9,540 nucleotides of DNA from Candidatus Marinamargulisbacteria bacterium SCGC AAA071-K20. Its GTDB lineage: Bacteria; Margulisbacteria; Marinamargulisbacteria; GCA-2716485; AAA071-K20. The DNA is taken from NCBI GenBank assembly GCA_003265975.1, contig QFBU01000048.1:1-9540 (forward strand). Direction: 5' to 3'. Positions 1 through 5,645 of this stretch are shown here, one piece after another (position 1 is the stretch's first letter; the number at the start of each line of letters is the position of its first letter). The notes beneath the pieces are model-generated. The model ran no database searches. It was not told the origin of the DNA and saw only the letters and a list, made by a program, of their open reading frames with translations. Both the position numbers and the translations under genes were made by a program.

Positions 1-60
1 TCAGGCGGAGGAAACCCTGTTTTCCTGGCTGTCCATAGACTGGCATATCCATAGTTTTTT
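1..60 (-). repeat. MDMPVYGQ repeat, copy A (partial 5' end of a gene running out of the window)
   Basis: On the minus strand an ATG at position 52 opens MDMPVYGQPGKQGFLRL, and the frame is still open at the window edge. The first 13 codons match those of the 144-aa gene that ends 38 bases before this ATG, so the same 5' coding segment occurs twice in tandem. Codons 14-17 (FLRL) instead match the copies at 1746-1810 and 7679-7761. The upstream bases are AAAAAACTATGG rather than the TAAAACAACTATGG seen at the other two intact copies. No convincing Shine-Dalgarno sequence precedes the ATG. It may be a small gene of the same family or only a repeat remnant; the rest lies outside the window. Confidence 0.6.
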
Positions 61-90
61 TCAAACCATTCTCATTGTCTCGAACGCGTA

Positions 91-525
91 TTAATGTACA
101 GTTATCGCATTACTAAAGGAAAAAACGGTCTTTTCTAAAAATGAAGTTGTATTCAAGCATACCTGGTATGCCTCGGTTGAGGCGCTAGTAGCGAATTTTG
201 CTGTATCCCTTGCTAAATTAGAATTTACCCTAGCTAACTCTCTGCTTGTGTCTTGTACCGCAACATTTGTTACTGCTGCTCCAGATACAGCGCCTGCCCC
301 AGTACCAAACGCCATCCAACCTGCAACACAGCACGCACATATAGGCTCACAACATAATATAAGTATAGCTGCCGTTGATGCGGCACCTAGCCCAGCACCA
401 ACTGCAGGTGCAGCTTCGGCCTGTGCTTGTCTAGTAGCTAGGTCTTGTAATGCATTACTCTGTTTCCTGTATAGTTGTTGAAGCAAACCCTGTTTTCCTG
501 GCTGTCCATAGACTGGCATATCCAT
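91..525 (-). CDS. 144-aa protein with a paired hydrophobic segment and a cysteine cluster, function unknown
   Basis: I do not recognise this protein family. Seen in the sequence: a polar N-terminus (MDMPVYGQPGKQG) and a Q/A/R-rich helix-prone stretch at about residues 14-38. Two adjacent hydrophobic, Gly/Ala-rich segments follow at about 41-58 and 62-86, separated by a C-C-E-P-I-C-A-C-C cluster (five cysteines between residues 58 and 66). After them comes a polar, helix-prone C-terminal half. The helix, hydrophobic hairpin, helix layout resembles membrane-inserting effectors such as bilobed Inc-like or glycine-zipper proteins, but that is only a shape comparison. It lies 36 bases behind the stop of the first fic gene on the same strand and may be co-transcribed. 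Its first 13 codons belong to a repeat found four times in the window. No clear ribosome binding site is visible; the second ATG (codon 3) is an equally possible start. Confidence 0.65.
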   Translation of the reverse strand: MDMPVYGQPGKQGLLQQLYRKQSNALQDLATRQAQAEAAPAVGAGLGAASTAAILILCCEPICACCVAGWMAFGTGAGAVSGAAVTNVAVQDTSRELARVNSNLARDTAKFATSASTEAYQVCLNTTSFLEKTVFSFSNAITVH

Positions 526-535
526 AGTTGTTTTA
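485..535 (-). repeat. MDMPVYGQ repeat, copy B (5' end of the 144-aa gene)
   Basis: Read on the minus strand, this copy starts with TAAAACAACTATGG and continues through the codons for MDMPVYGQPGKQG. It then departs from the other copies at codon 14: LLQQ here, FLRL in copies A, C and D. It is the only copy attached to a long open frame. The shared leader TAAAACAACT just before the ATG is identical to that of copy D at 7752-7761. Confidence 0.8.
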
Positions 536-561
536 GAGCAGCCGTCCTAACTACCTGTGTA

Positions 562-1521
562 CTAAAACTTATACACGCTTGTATTTTGATTCCCTTCTTT
601 TGTAATTATCTTCTTTGCCACGCCATTACTTAAATCACGACTAGCCGTAGCTGTAGAAATAGTTTTAAAAAAGCTCAAATAATCTTTTCTAGAGAAAGAA
701 GACTCACCTCTTTGAGTCTTGAAAAGCTCGAGTCGGCCGGTTGCATTTAAAGGTTGAGGTTTTATGAACTCCATAAATTCAGATAATGTTTGTAAAATGA
801 TATCGAGCATAAATTCAATAAATAACGTAGACTCTCCGCTTTTATCGCAAACTCCCAAAACCTTATAATATTCTTTTTGGCTTTGTCTGATTAAAGATTC
901 AATTGGAAGAAACTCAAAAAGAGGATTCCAGTTATACAACATAACACTCTGCCATAAGCGACCCATCCGTCCATTTCCATCTTTGAAAGGGTGTATAAAT
1001 TCAACTTCATAATGAAAGATACTAGATAATATTAGTATATTGATATCTTTATTACGCTTAACAAACGAAAACAGATCATCCATTAGCTTCGGAACGAATG
1101 TATATTTAGGAGCGACATGAGCAACCTTAGATCCATTAAAGATACCTACATTCGCGGTTCTTATTTTCCCGGCATCATCTACTAAGTGTTCGAGCATTAC
1201 TTTATGAGCACTTAAAAAAGATTTTAATGAATGAGGCTTATACGTGGAAAATAGATCATACGCTTTAATTGCGTTTTGAACTTCCTGGATATCTTTTTTT
1301 TTACCTATAACAGGCTTACCATCTAACAAGGCTGTTACTTGTTCCTTAGAGAGATTATTGCCCTCAATGACTAAGGAGCTGTATATAGTCCTAATTTTGT
1401 TTTCTCTTCTAAGAGATATCGTAGGAATCGGAAATTGAAGACCTTCATATTTGCCCAATAAAAGACTTATGTCCGTCACTGATTTAAGTATATTCGGCGT
1501 GATTTTAAATGGTGGATTCAT
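562..1521 (-). CDS. Fic family protein (predicted AMP transferase, self-inhibited type)
   Basis: Fic enzymes transfer AMP, or less often another nucleotide part, from a nucleotide to hydroxyl side chains of target proteins. Counting from the ATG at 1521, the canonical motif HPFKDGNGRMGR lies at residues 177-188, with catalytic His177 and the phosphate-binding loop intact. The N-terminal S-L-V-I-E-G (49-54) fits the S/T-x-x-x-E-G/N inhibition motif, with Glu53 as the predicted regulatory residue. A flap-like GSKVAHVAP lies at about 130-138, and the C-terminal 90 residues look like a small winged-helix-type region. An open TTG lies 12 codons upstream at 1557, but that codon is part of the -35 box, so ATG 1521 (MNPPFKITP) is preferred. 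The -10 box ends 7 bases before this ATG, so the mRNA is probably leaderless. No separate antitoxin gene precedes it, as expected for the internally inhibited class. The cellular target is unknown. Confidence 0.93.
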   Translation of the reverse strand: MNPPFKITPNILKSVTDISLLLGKYEGLQFPIPTISLRRENKIRTIYSSLVIEGNNLSKEQVTALLDGKPVIGKKKDIQEVQNAIKAYDLFSTYKPHSLKSFLSAHKVMLEHLVDDAGKIRTANVGIFNGSKVAHVAPKYTFVPKLMDDLFSFVKRNKDINILILSSIFHYEVEFIHPFKDGNGRMGRLWQSVMLYNWNPLFEFLPIESLIRQSQKEYYKVLGVCDKSGESTLFIEFMLDIILQTLSEFMEFIKPQPLNATGRLELFKTQRGESSFSRKDYLSFFKTISTATASRDLSNGVAKKIITKEGNQNTSVYKF

Positions 1522-1526
1522 ACATA

Positions 1527-1550
1527 TGATAGTATCATATGATGCTATCA
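1527..1550. promoter_or_regulatory. 24-bp near-perfect palindrome, likely operator of the first fic gene
   Basis: The plus-strand half TGATAGTATCAT is followed by ATGATGCTATCA. The two arms are reverse complements except for one base pair, and there is no spacer. It covers most of the spacer and the -10 box of the predicted fic promoter, the usual place for a dimeric repressor site. Which protein binds it is unknown; the Fic protein itself or an unlinked regulator are both possible. Confidence 0.65.
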
Positions 1551-1557
1551 CTGTCAA
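1529..1557 (-). promoter_or_regulatory. Sigma-70-type promoter of the first fic gene
   Basis: On the minus strand, TTGACA (1557-1552, perfect -35 consensus) and TACTAT (1534-1529, four of six matches to TATAAT) are separated by exactly 17 bases. The -10 box ends 7 bases before the ATG at 1521, so transcription should begin at or within a base or two of the start codon. That explains the lack of a Shine-Dalgarno sequence. Confidence 0.7.
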
Positions 1558-1745
1558 TATAAACAGCAGACTTTAACTATCCTAACTTGCCCCTAAAAAC
1601 CACCAATTTCTTATCCATCTTAATGTCGATGTTTCCTTCGAAACTTTTCTTAAGACTTCGACAGACAAAGAGTGTCTATTGGTCTCTACTATTTCTACTA
1701 TTTCTCTCCCCTAATGAACTTCTAAGAAAACGACAATTCTTTTGC

Positions 1746-1810
1746 AAACAACTATGGACAGCCAGGAAAACAGGGTTTCCTCCGCCTGACCACAGTCTTT
1801 GGACAACTCG
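1746..1810 (+). repeat. MDMPVYGQ repeat, copy C (inverted, internally deleted)
   Basis: This copy is on the plus strand, opposite to the other three. It begins AAACAACTATGGACAGCC. Compared with the intact copies it lacks 16 bases: the intact sequence has CTATGGA twice and copy C retains only one, as expected from slippage or recombination between those short direct repeats. The deletion shifts the frame, so the ATG now reads MDSQENRVSSA and stops. Downstream it matches copy D through TTTGGACAACTCG (ending at 1810) with a few differences, then diverges. It is therefore a non-coding relic. The stretch 1558-1745 between the fic promoter and this copy holds nothing I can call with confidence. Confidence 0.75.
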
Positions 1811-1867
1811 TTGAGTTGACCACATCCCCACAGTTTCGAGTGCGAGTAGTGTTTTTAGAGGAAAGGA

Positions 1868-1900
1868 AGTCCAACCCCTAACCCCAATCCTTGGGGAATT
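1868..1900 (+). repeat. 33-bp inverted repeat, copy 1 (pairs with 8821-8853)
   Basis: The plus-strand sequence begins AGTCCAACCCCTAACCCC and ends TCCTTGGGGAATT. The reverse complement of 8821-8853 matches it at 31 of 33 positions. It contains the hairpin described separately as a terminator. It sits about 27 bases upstream of the parA fragment. Its recurrence suggests a dispersed intergenic element rather than a gene-specific terminator. Confidence 0.8.
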
Positions 1901-1903
1901 TTT
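1882..1903 (+). terminator. Short rho-independent terminator-like hairpin
   Basis: CCCCAA (1882-1887), a TCC loop and TTGGGG (1891-1896) form a six-pair stem, followed by AATTTTT. This is the usual hairpin plus T-run layout on the plus strand, although the stem is short. It would stop plus-strand transcripts before the parA fragment. Confidence 0.5.
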
Positions 1904-1926
1904 CAGAATAGGTTAGAATCTAAGTT

Positions 1927-2126
1927 ATGAAACCTATAACCATTTCTATAATTAACCAAAAAGGGGAGTAGGAAAAACAACTAGCTCAATAAATGTTGCA
2001 GCTGCCTTAACTCAATTAGGAAAGAAAGTACTCCTTATAGATATGGATAGCCAAGCAAACTCTTCTGATACTTTATTAGAAGGAACGTCGATTGAAGACC
2101 CCCTACTACCTATGAATTTATACTAG
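1927..2126 (+). pseudogene. parA: ParA-type ATPase fragment, frameshifted in the Walker A motif and truncated
   Basis: The ATG at 1927 opens MKPITISIINQKG, after which the frame meets a TAG. Adding one G to the run of four Gs at 1963-1966 restores KGGVGKTTSSINVAAALTQL and then KKVLLIDMDSQANSS. Together these are the deviant Walker A (KGGVGKT) and Walker A-prime (DxDxQxN) regions of ParA/Soj ATPases, which segregate chromosomes or plasmids. The restored frame ends at TAG 2124-2126 after about 65 residues, against 250 or more for an intact ParA, so the Walker B half is lost. No parB or centromere-like repeat is nearby. It looks like a relic of a plasmid or integrated element. A sequencing error could explain the missing G but not the truncation. 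Confidence 0.85.
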
Positions 2127-2405
2127 GATAAACCGATACGCCAATTGGAGATAAGGTTAGAAAAAATAAATTTACATGTTGAAGGGTCGGATATTAAACC
2201 ACGATCCTTTAACCCAACTACCGGTTCTTGTGATTTATGTTTTATTACTGAGTATACTTTAGACCAGGGTATTGAATGCTTAAAAGCAAATTCAATCCAA
2301 ATTATTCAAGGCCCTGTAAAACGGTCTGGTGCTACTTCAGAATTGATGTCTGTTTATTTTCGGGATCCTGATAATAATTTGATTGAGTTTTCTAATCAAC
2401 TATAA
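2127..2405 (+). pseudogene. VOC (glyoxalase/bleomycin-resistance) family fragment, N-terminus missing
   Basis: From about residue LEIRLEKINLH onward the translation follows the C-terminal two thirds of small VOC-fold proteins. KINLH carries a usual metal-ligand His and SCDLCFITE a conserved strand. The closing MSVYFRDPDNNLIEFSNQL has the conserved RDPDGN-like turn and the metal-ligand Glu. Family members are about 125-130 residues and begin with a beta-alpha-beta module around FYxxxLG, which is absent. A TTG at 2145 could open an 86-aa frame but has no ribosome binding site. The frame is open from directly after the TAG of the parA fragment and is in the same frame as it. A deletion probably joined the two genes, so this is most likely a dead remnant. 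Its TAA abuts the stop of the DUF6122 gene on the opposite strand with no spacer. Confidence 0.75.
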
Positions 2406-2729
2406 TCAAATCCAAAAAAAGTCCTGGAAATCAGTGGCCATATGAAGAAGTAAACCAAGTGCTACAAGTCTAGTTTTGGGGAAAAAGAACAGTAAAACGT
2501 AGGCGCCTATAGCCGGATAAGAATGAAGAGGATGAAACCCAATACTAGCTCTATTTGGGTCAAATATTGGAGTGGCCAAAAGATGATCAAGGTCAACAAG
2601 CATCGTCGCTACAAAAATGAACCAAGCCTCTTTCCATTGATTTTTAAAAAAGAGATAGGCAATGATCCCAGGAAAAATAAAGTGCAGCCCATAATGTGTA
2701 ACTACTCGTAATAGGTCAAAAGTATTCAA
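2406..2729 (-). CDS. DUF6122-type small membrane protein
   Basis: A 107-aa protein with several hydrophobic segments. The pattern HYGLHFIFPGIIAYLFF near the N-terminus, then MLVDLDHLLATPIFDPNR, GFHPLHSYPAIG and LLLHMATDFQDF matches the DUF6122 family as I remember it. The conserved Asp and His residues (DLDH, HPLHSY, HMATD) recall membrane-embedded metal-binding proteins, but no function is established. The length is normal. The only standard start available is TTG at 2729, yet the strong AGGAG at 2746-2750 is 17 bases away from it. That AGGAG is ideally placed (7 bases) for an ATA codon at 2738, three codons upstream in the same frame. It is transcribed toward the VOC remnant and away from yheU. 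Confidence 0.85.
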   Translation of the reverse strand: MNTFDLLRVVTHYGLHFIFPGIIAYLFFKNQWKEAWFIFVATMLVDLDHLLATPIFDPNRASIGFHPLHSYPAIGAYVLLFFFPKTRLVALGLLLHMATDFQDFFWI

Positions 2730-2745
2730 GATAACTATAGTATAT

Positions 2746-2750
2746 CTCCT
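2746..2750 (-). promoter_or_regulatory. Shine-Dalgarno site pointing to a non-standard start of the DUF6122 gene
   Basis: AGGAG on the minus strand ends 7 bases before ATA (2738-2736), which continues in frame as ATA GTT ATC TTG. The distance to the TTG at 2729 is 16 bases, too long for good pairing. Either ATA is used as a rare start, or an ATG has mutated and TTG is a weak replacement. Confidence 0.45.
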
Positions 2751-2824
2751 AACAAAACAAATAACGATTCATAACTAATAGACCCCTCTTTAACATAAAA
2801 AACATCATAGTCAGTAAATATCCA

Positions 2825-2830
2825 TATAAT
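2825..2830 (+). promoter_or_regulatory. -10 box (TATAAT) of the yheU gene
   Basis: A perfect TATAAT ends 17 bases before the ATG of the yheU-type gene. No good -35 hexamer is seen 16-18 bases further upstream, so only the -10 element is supported. The leader would be about 10 bases. Confidence 0.45.
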
Positions 2831-2847
2831 TTGCTAAAATAAGACCC

Positions 2848-3078
2848 ATGGAAATACCGTATCAACAGTTAACAAAAGAAGCGCTACGTAGTTTGATCAC
2901 AGACTTTGTGTGTAGTGTGGATGACTATGATGACTACAGTCTTGATTCCAAAATTGAACAAGTGACCCATCAATTAAAGAAGGGCACTATAGTTATTACC
3001 TTTAATGACAAAGACGAAACTTGCTTAATTCAAACCAGAGAGATGTTACGTAAATTGGAGAAGAATCAATGCAAATAA
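2848..3078 (+). CDS. yheU: YheU family protein (UPF0270)
   Basis: The 76-aa product begins MEIPYQQLTKEALRSLITDFV and continues with the acidic patch SVDDYDDYSLDSKIEQV, then HQLKKGTIVITFNDKDET. This follows the UPF0270 pattern (MIIPWxxLxxETLxNLIEEFV, G-x-D-Y-G, QLxxGxxVIxxxxxxES) over its whole length. The family, about 70-90 residues, has no established biochemical role and is known mainly from Gammaproteobacteria. Its 3' end overlaps the next gene by 10 bases, and the GGAG at 3057-3060 inside this gene is the ribosome binding site of that gene. The two are therefore translationally coupled. Confidence 0.88.
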   Translation: MEIPYQQLTKEALRSLITDFVCSVDDYDDYSLDSKIEQVTHQLKKGTIVITFNDKDETCLIQTREMLRKLEKNQCK

Positions 3079-3530
3079 TTATTTTTAGAGCTGAAAAAGA
3101 AAAAATACATTTTATGGAATGTGACGTTAAAGAGGGGGTTGTAATAGTAGGGGAGAAGGGCAAGGTTTCTCTAGAACCGGCTAAGAGTAGTGGCGAAAAA
3201 TACCAGCTCATTATGGATGGATTAACACAGCTTCTAAAAAAAATGTCCCCAAGCAAATTGGTCTACCGATCAGGCCTTGGCTTTAGAGGAAACATAGACG
3301 AAATTAGATACACCAACGAGGCTATGCTAAGTTATTTTTCGTATTCTAATCAAATTGAAATAGAAGAGCTCACTCAGTCCGGCGTCAGGAAAAAACTTGG
3401 ACTCAAAACGCCCGAATTCAAAGCGTTAATTGAGAAAGAAACAACAGCTCTAAGAGCGGCTCATGGTCTCACCAAGTCTGACAAAATTCTTGAGACCTTA
3501 GTCTTTTTGTCACTTTTAAGTGCTAAGTAA
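3069..3530 (+). CDS. Conserved hypothetical protein, possibly DUF3010-like with an RNase H-type fold
   Basis: A 153-aa protein I cannot assign firmly. It starts with a beta-strand-like stretch (MQIIIFRAEKEKIHFMECD). A helix at about 53-65 precedes KLVYRSGLGFRG, then a helix (YTNEAMLSYFS), then IEIEELTQSGVRKKLGL, and the C-terminus is a hydrophobic helix. This order of elements resembles DUF3010 proteins, small RuvC/RNase H-like proteins of Gammaproteobacteria, but the match is by overall pattern only and I do not see a full acidic catalytic set. The ATG at 3069 has an excellent ribosome binding site (GGAG, 8-base spacing) and overlaps the yheU stop by 10 bases, so the gene is real and coupled to yheU. 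Confidence 0.75.
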   Translation: MQIIIFRAEKEKIHFMECDVKEGVVIVGEKGKVSLEPAKSSGEKYQLIMDGLTQLLKKMSPSKLVYRSGLGFRGNIDEIRYTNEAMLSYFSYSNQIEIEELTQSGVRKKLGLKTPEFKALIEKETTALRAAHGLTKSDKILETLVFLSLLSAK

Positions 3531-3590
3531 AAAAACTGTTGAATATATTGGATATTTACAATCATAGCAGAATCAACGAGAATTAAGATT

Positions 3591-3806
3591 ATGAAAATAT
3601 TTTATATAACAACAGAATACATTGAGCTTGTAAGACTACTAAAGGCGGCCGGCCCCTATGAATCTGAAGCGGTTGTGAAGCAATCAATTACAGACGGCTT
3701 AGTAACGGTTGACGGCGAGGTAGAAACCCGTAGAAAATGCAAAATTAGACCGAGGCAAGTAGTGGTTGCTGGCGAGATTGAAATTAAAGTCAAAATAGGT
3801 CAGTAG
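3591..3806 (+). CDS. ybcJ: S4-domain RNA-binding protein, YbcJ-like
   Basis: The 71-aa product is a single S4 domain. IELVRLLKAAGPYESEAVVKQ is the first helical part, ITDGLVTVDGEVETRRKCKI is the RNA-binding loop region with the conserved G-x-V-x-V-(D/N)-G and R-x-K-C-K-I, and a final strand is VVVAGEIEIKV. Length and pattern match E. coli YbcJ and the related YaaA-type S4 proteins, thought to bind structured RNA and possibly act in ribosome assembly. It is 60 bases behind the previous gene on the same strand; no strong ribosome binding site or own promoter stands out. The 160 bases downstream separate it from a convergent gene and show no clear terminator. Confidence 0.88.
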   Translation: MKIFYITTEYIELVRLLKAAGPYESEAVVKQSITDGLVTVDGEVETRRKCKIRPRQVVVAGEIEIKVKIGQ

Positions 3807-3966
3807 CTCCCTTTTTCCATTCTCTTTTTCAGTGAGAGTCATGTTCAATTTAGTGCGAGTGGCTGCGATTCCCATGCCCATGGCTATGCGTCTTTTTGTT
3901 TATTACCCTGCATCTTAAGCCCTTATTAAAAAACTAGAATAAGCTGTATATACAAAAATGAGCGGG

Positions 3967-5100
3967 CTACCCATTTTTAGAAAGCTGCTTCCACATGGGG
4001 TCTATTTCACTTTTTCCAGTCTGAATTCTATGAATGGCTTGCTTAACTTGAAGCGATACTTCAAATTCTGGAGAATTTTCTACTAAGTGCAATGCAGCAA
4101 GAGCGGTTTTGTCGCCAAGCTCATATAAGAACCGTGCAGCTCGCCAGCGAACCAGGCGGCTTTTATCGTTTAAAGCATTAATCATTGCTGGAATAGCACG
4201 CTTATTTCCAATATCAGACAAACAATCGCCCGCTGTTCGACGTATAGATACCGATGGGTCGGCTAATGCGTCTATTAGTCTGCTTAATGCTTTCTCAGAC
4301 GTAGACTGCCCTAAAAAAGCAATAGCCAAGCGTCTCACAGAAAAATTCTGGTCGGTCGAAAAACTCAAAATATCGTCCAAATACTTATCAATATCGTTTC
4401 CCAGGTCGTCCAAGGTCTTAAATCGTTTTTTCCAATCAGCGTCTTTAGTAGGCGGGTTACTACTTTTTAATGGATCCTCTAACTTATTAGAGAGCGACAT
4501 ATTAATAGACTGATTCACCAAGTCAAAAAGTTTTTCTTCTGTATAAACAGCATCCAGTTCATCAAGAAGTATTTGTTCAACTATGTCTAATTCTCCAAAT
4601 CGAATATCCACGTCTTTCCAAAGGCGTTCCATCAACATGTTTTGACTCGTTGTTGCGGCTTTTTTAATAGACGTCATAAATTTTTCAGGCAACGGAATTT
4701 TTTTGGAGCTTGTTTGGTTTGTTAATTTTACTTGCATCGGGATGTCTCTAAAATATTGGATACTGACTTGTACCTCTGCATATAAAAGTGTTGGGTTTGA
4801 AGACACTCTAAATTCTTTAATAAGTGGCTGGCCCGGCCCATTAATAATTTCTTGTGCCCGAATAAGAATAGACGCCCACGGGTGTTTCATTGACGACTTG
4901 CTTACCGCTATAAAATTGGTAAAGTATAAAATATTGTTTATACCGTCTACTTCAAGAAGACGGCTAATTATTTCAGGGGTATCTTTCTTGATAGTATCTC
5001 CAGTGGAAACACTAAAACTCTTTCCTTTTTCTAAATGCACATCCAGCAATAACTTTATGGTCCTTGGGTTAGGGGTCGACTCAATTGAGAGTACTTTCAT
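3967..5100 (-). CDS. NFU_N plus HEAT-repeat protein (CvfC/YpgR-like)
   Basis: The 377-aa product has two recognisable parts. Residues 1-87 (STPNPRTIKLLLDV, VDGINNILYFTNFIAVSK, WASILIRAQEIING) are the N-terminal domain of Nfu/NifU scaffold proteins. The Cys-x-x-Cys Fe-S domain of true scaffolds is missing. Residues about 250-362 are HEAT/PBS-lyase-type repeats with the recurring VRRLAIAFLGQ, IRRTAGDCLSDIG and VRWRAARFLYELGD units. The same arrangement and length (about 375 aa) occurs in Bacillus YpgR and Staphylococcus conserved virulence factor C. Their molecular role is not settled; HEAT repeats suggest protein binding. It starts 26 bases behind the DUF2237 gene on the same strand, so the two probably form one transcript. 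No clear Shine-Dalgarno sequence is present. Confidence 0.88.
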   Translation of the reverse strand: MKVLSIESTPNPRTIKLLLDVHLEKGKSFSVSTGDTIKKDTPEIISRLLEVDGINNILYFTNFIAVSKSSMKHPWASILIRAQEIINGPGQPLIKEFRVSSNPTLLYAEVQVSIQYFRDIPMQVKLTNQTSSKKIPLPEKFMTSIKKAATTSQNMLMERLWKDVDIRFGELDIVEQILLDELDAVYTEEKLFDLVNQSINMSLSNKLEDPLKSSNPPTKDADWKKRFKTLDDLGNDIDKYLDDILSFSTDQNFSVRRLAIAFLGQSTSEKALSRLIDALADPSVSIRRTAGDCLSDIGNKRAIPAMINALNDKSRLVRWRAARFLYELGDKTALAALHLVENSPEFEVSLQVKQAIHRIQTGKSEIDPMWKQLSKNG

Positions 5101-5126
5101 AAAACCGTGTCGTTTAACGCGTTCAT

Positions 5127-5495
5127 TTACAAGTCGATCGCATATCTTTTTAGAATACTTACATCCACAATTTCTAGAACAGACTCGTGAGTTGCAGATA
5201 TTACAATTTTTGGAGCAACTCCTGCGTCATACGCGTCTTTCCATCGGGTGGCACATAAACACCACTTGTCGCCTTCTTTCAGCCCAGGAAATTGATAGCC
5301 TGGAACAGGCGTTGAAAGGTCATTCCCACTAGACTTTGAGAACTTTAAAAAGTCGTCTGATATGACAATACAAATAGTATGAAGACCCTGATCTTCTGGG
5401 TGTAGCTCACAAAAACCAGTACGGGTAAATCCGGTGACAGGCTGCATACAACATGCTCGTAATGGGTTTCCTAAAACATTTTTTTGAGATTTCAT
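5127..5495 (-). CDS. DUF2237 family protein
   Basis: The 122-aa product carries the whole DUF2237 signature: NVLGNPLRACC (7-17), PVTGFTRTGFC (19-29), HPEDQGLHTIC (32-42), GNDLSTPVP (57-65), FPGLKEGDKWCLCATRWKDA (69-88) and APKIVISATHE (94-104). The family is widespread, cysteine-rich and of unknown function; its conserved Cys, His and Trp residues suggest a metal or cofactor site. An open TTG at 5513 would add six residues with no family similarity, so ATG 5495 is chosen. A TATAGT box 9 bases before this ATG suggests a very short or absent leader. It leads the unit with the CvfC-like gene and is divergent from the FRG gene, with 150 bases between the two start codons. Confidence 0.92.
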   Translation of the reverse strand: MKSQKNVLGNPLRACCMQPVTGFTRTGFCELHPEDQGLHTICIVISDDFLKFSKSSGNDLSTPVPGYQFPGLKEGDKWCLCATRWKDAYDAGVAPKIVISATHESVLEIVDVSILKRYAIDL

Positions 5496-5504
5496 AGTGG
5501 AGTC

Positions 5505-5510
5505 ACTATA
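5505..5510 (-). promoter_or_regulatory. Possible -10 box of the DUF2237 and CvfC-like unit
   Basis: TATAGT on the minus strand lies 9 bases before the ATG at 5495. A weak -35-like TTGGTC sits 18 bases upstream. If used, the transcript would start within a few bases of the start codon, like the first fic gene. Confidence 0.35.
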
Positions 5511-5645
5511 CAAAGTTTATGACCAGATGACCAAATGTTTTACTTTTAACAAGCTAAAATATTGTTGTTCTAGGGCTTATTGAATATGCATGTAAGAATA
5601 GGACAGTAGGTCACCATAACAACTATCAAGGAGAGTCTATATCGT

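Noticed and set aside
248..481. Plus-strand open frame opposite the 144-aa gene
   Set aside because: It lies entirely within the minus-strand gene, has low-complexity Ala/Pro content that mirrors the Gly/Ala codons of the other strand, and no ribosome binding site.
1577..1669. Minus-strand frame ending MDKKLVVFRGKLG
   Set aside because: It is about 30 codons of plausible protein tail just upstream of the fic promoter, but with no supporting start, homology or context; too short to call.
562..1700. Fic-antitoxin pair upstream of the first fic gene
   Set aside because: No small gene with an inhibitory motif precedes either fic gene, and both Fic proteins carry the inhibition motif internally.
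1587..1814. Plus-strand 75-codon open frame
   Set aside because: It has a TTG start with no ribosome binding site, and the last third runs through repeat copy C in a frame other than the repeat's coding frame.
3699..3881. Minus-strand 60-codon open frame
   Set aside because: It overlaps the 3' half of the S4 gene antisense and has no recognisable motif.
4703..5332. Plus-strand 209-codon open frame
   Set aside because: It is antisense to both the CvfC-like and DUF2237 genes, which have clear family signatures; long shadow frames are common opposite real genes.
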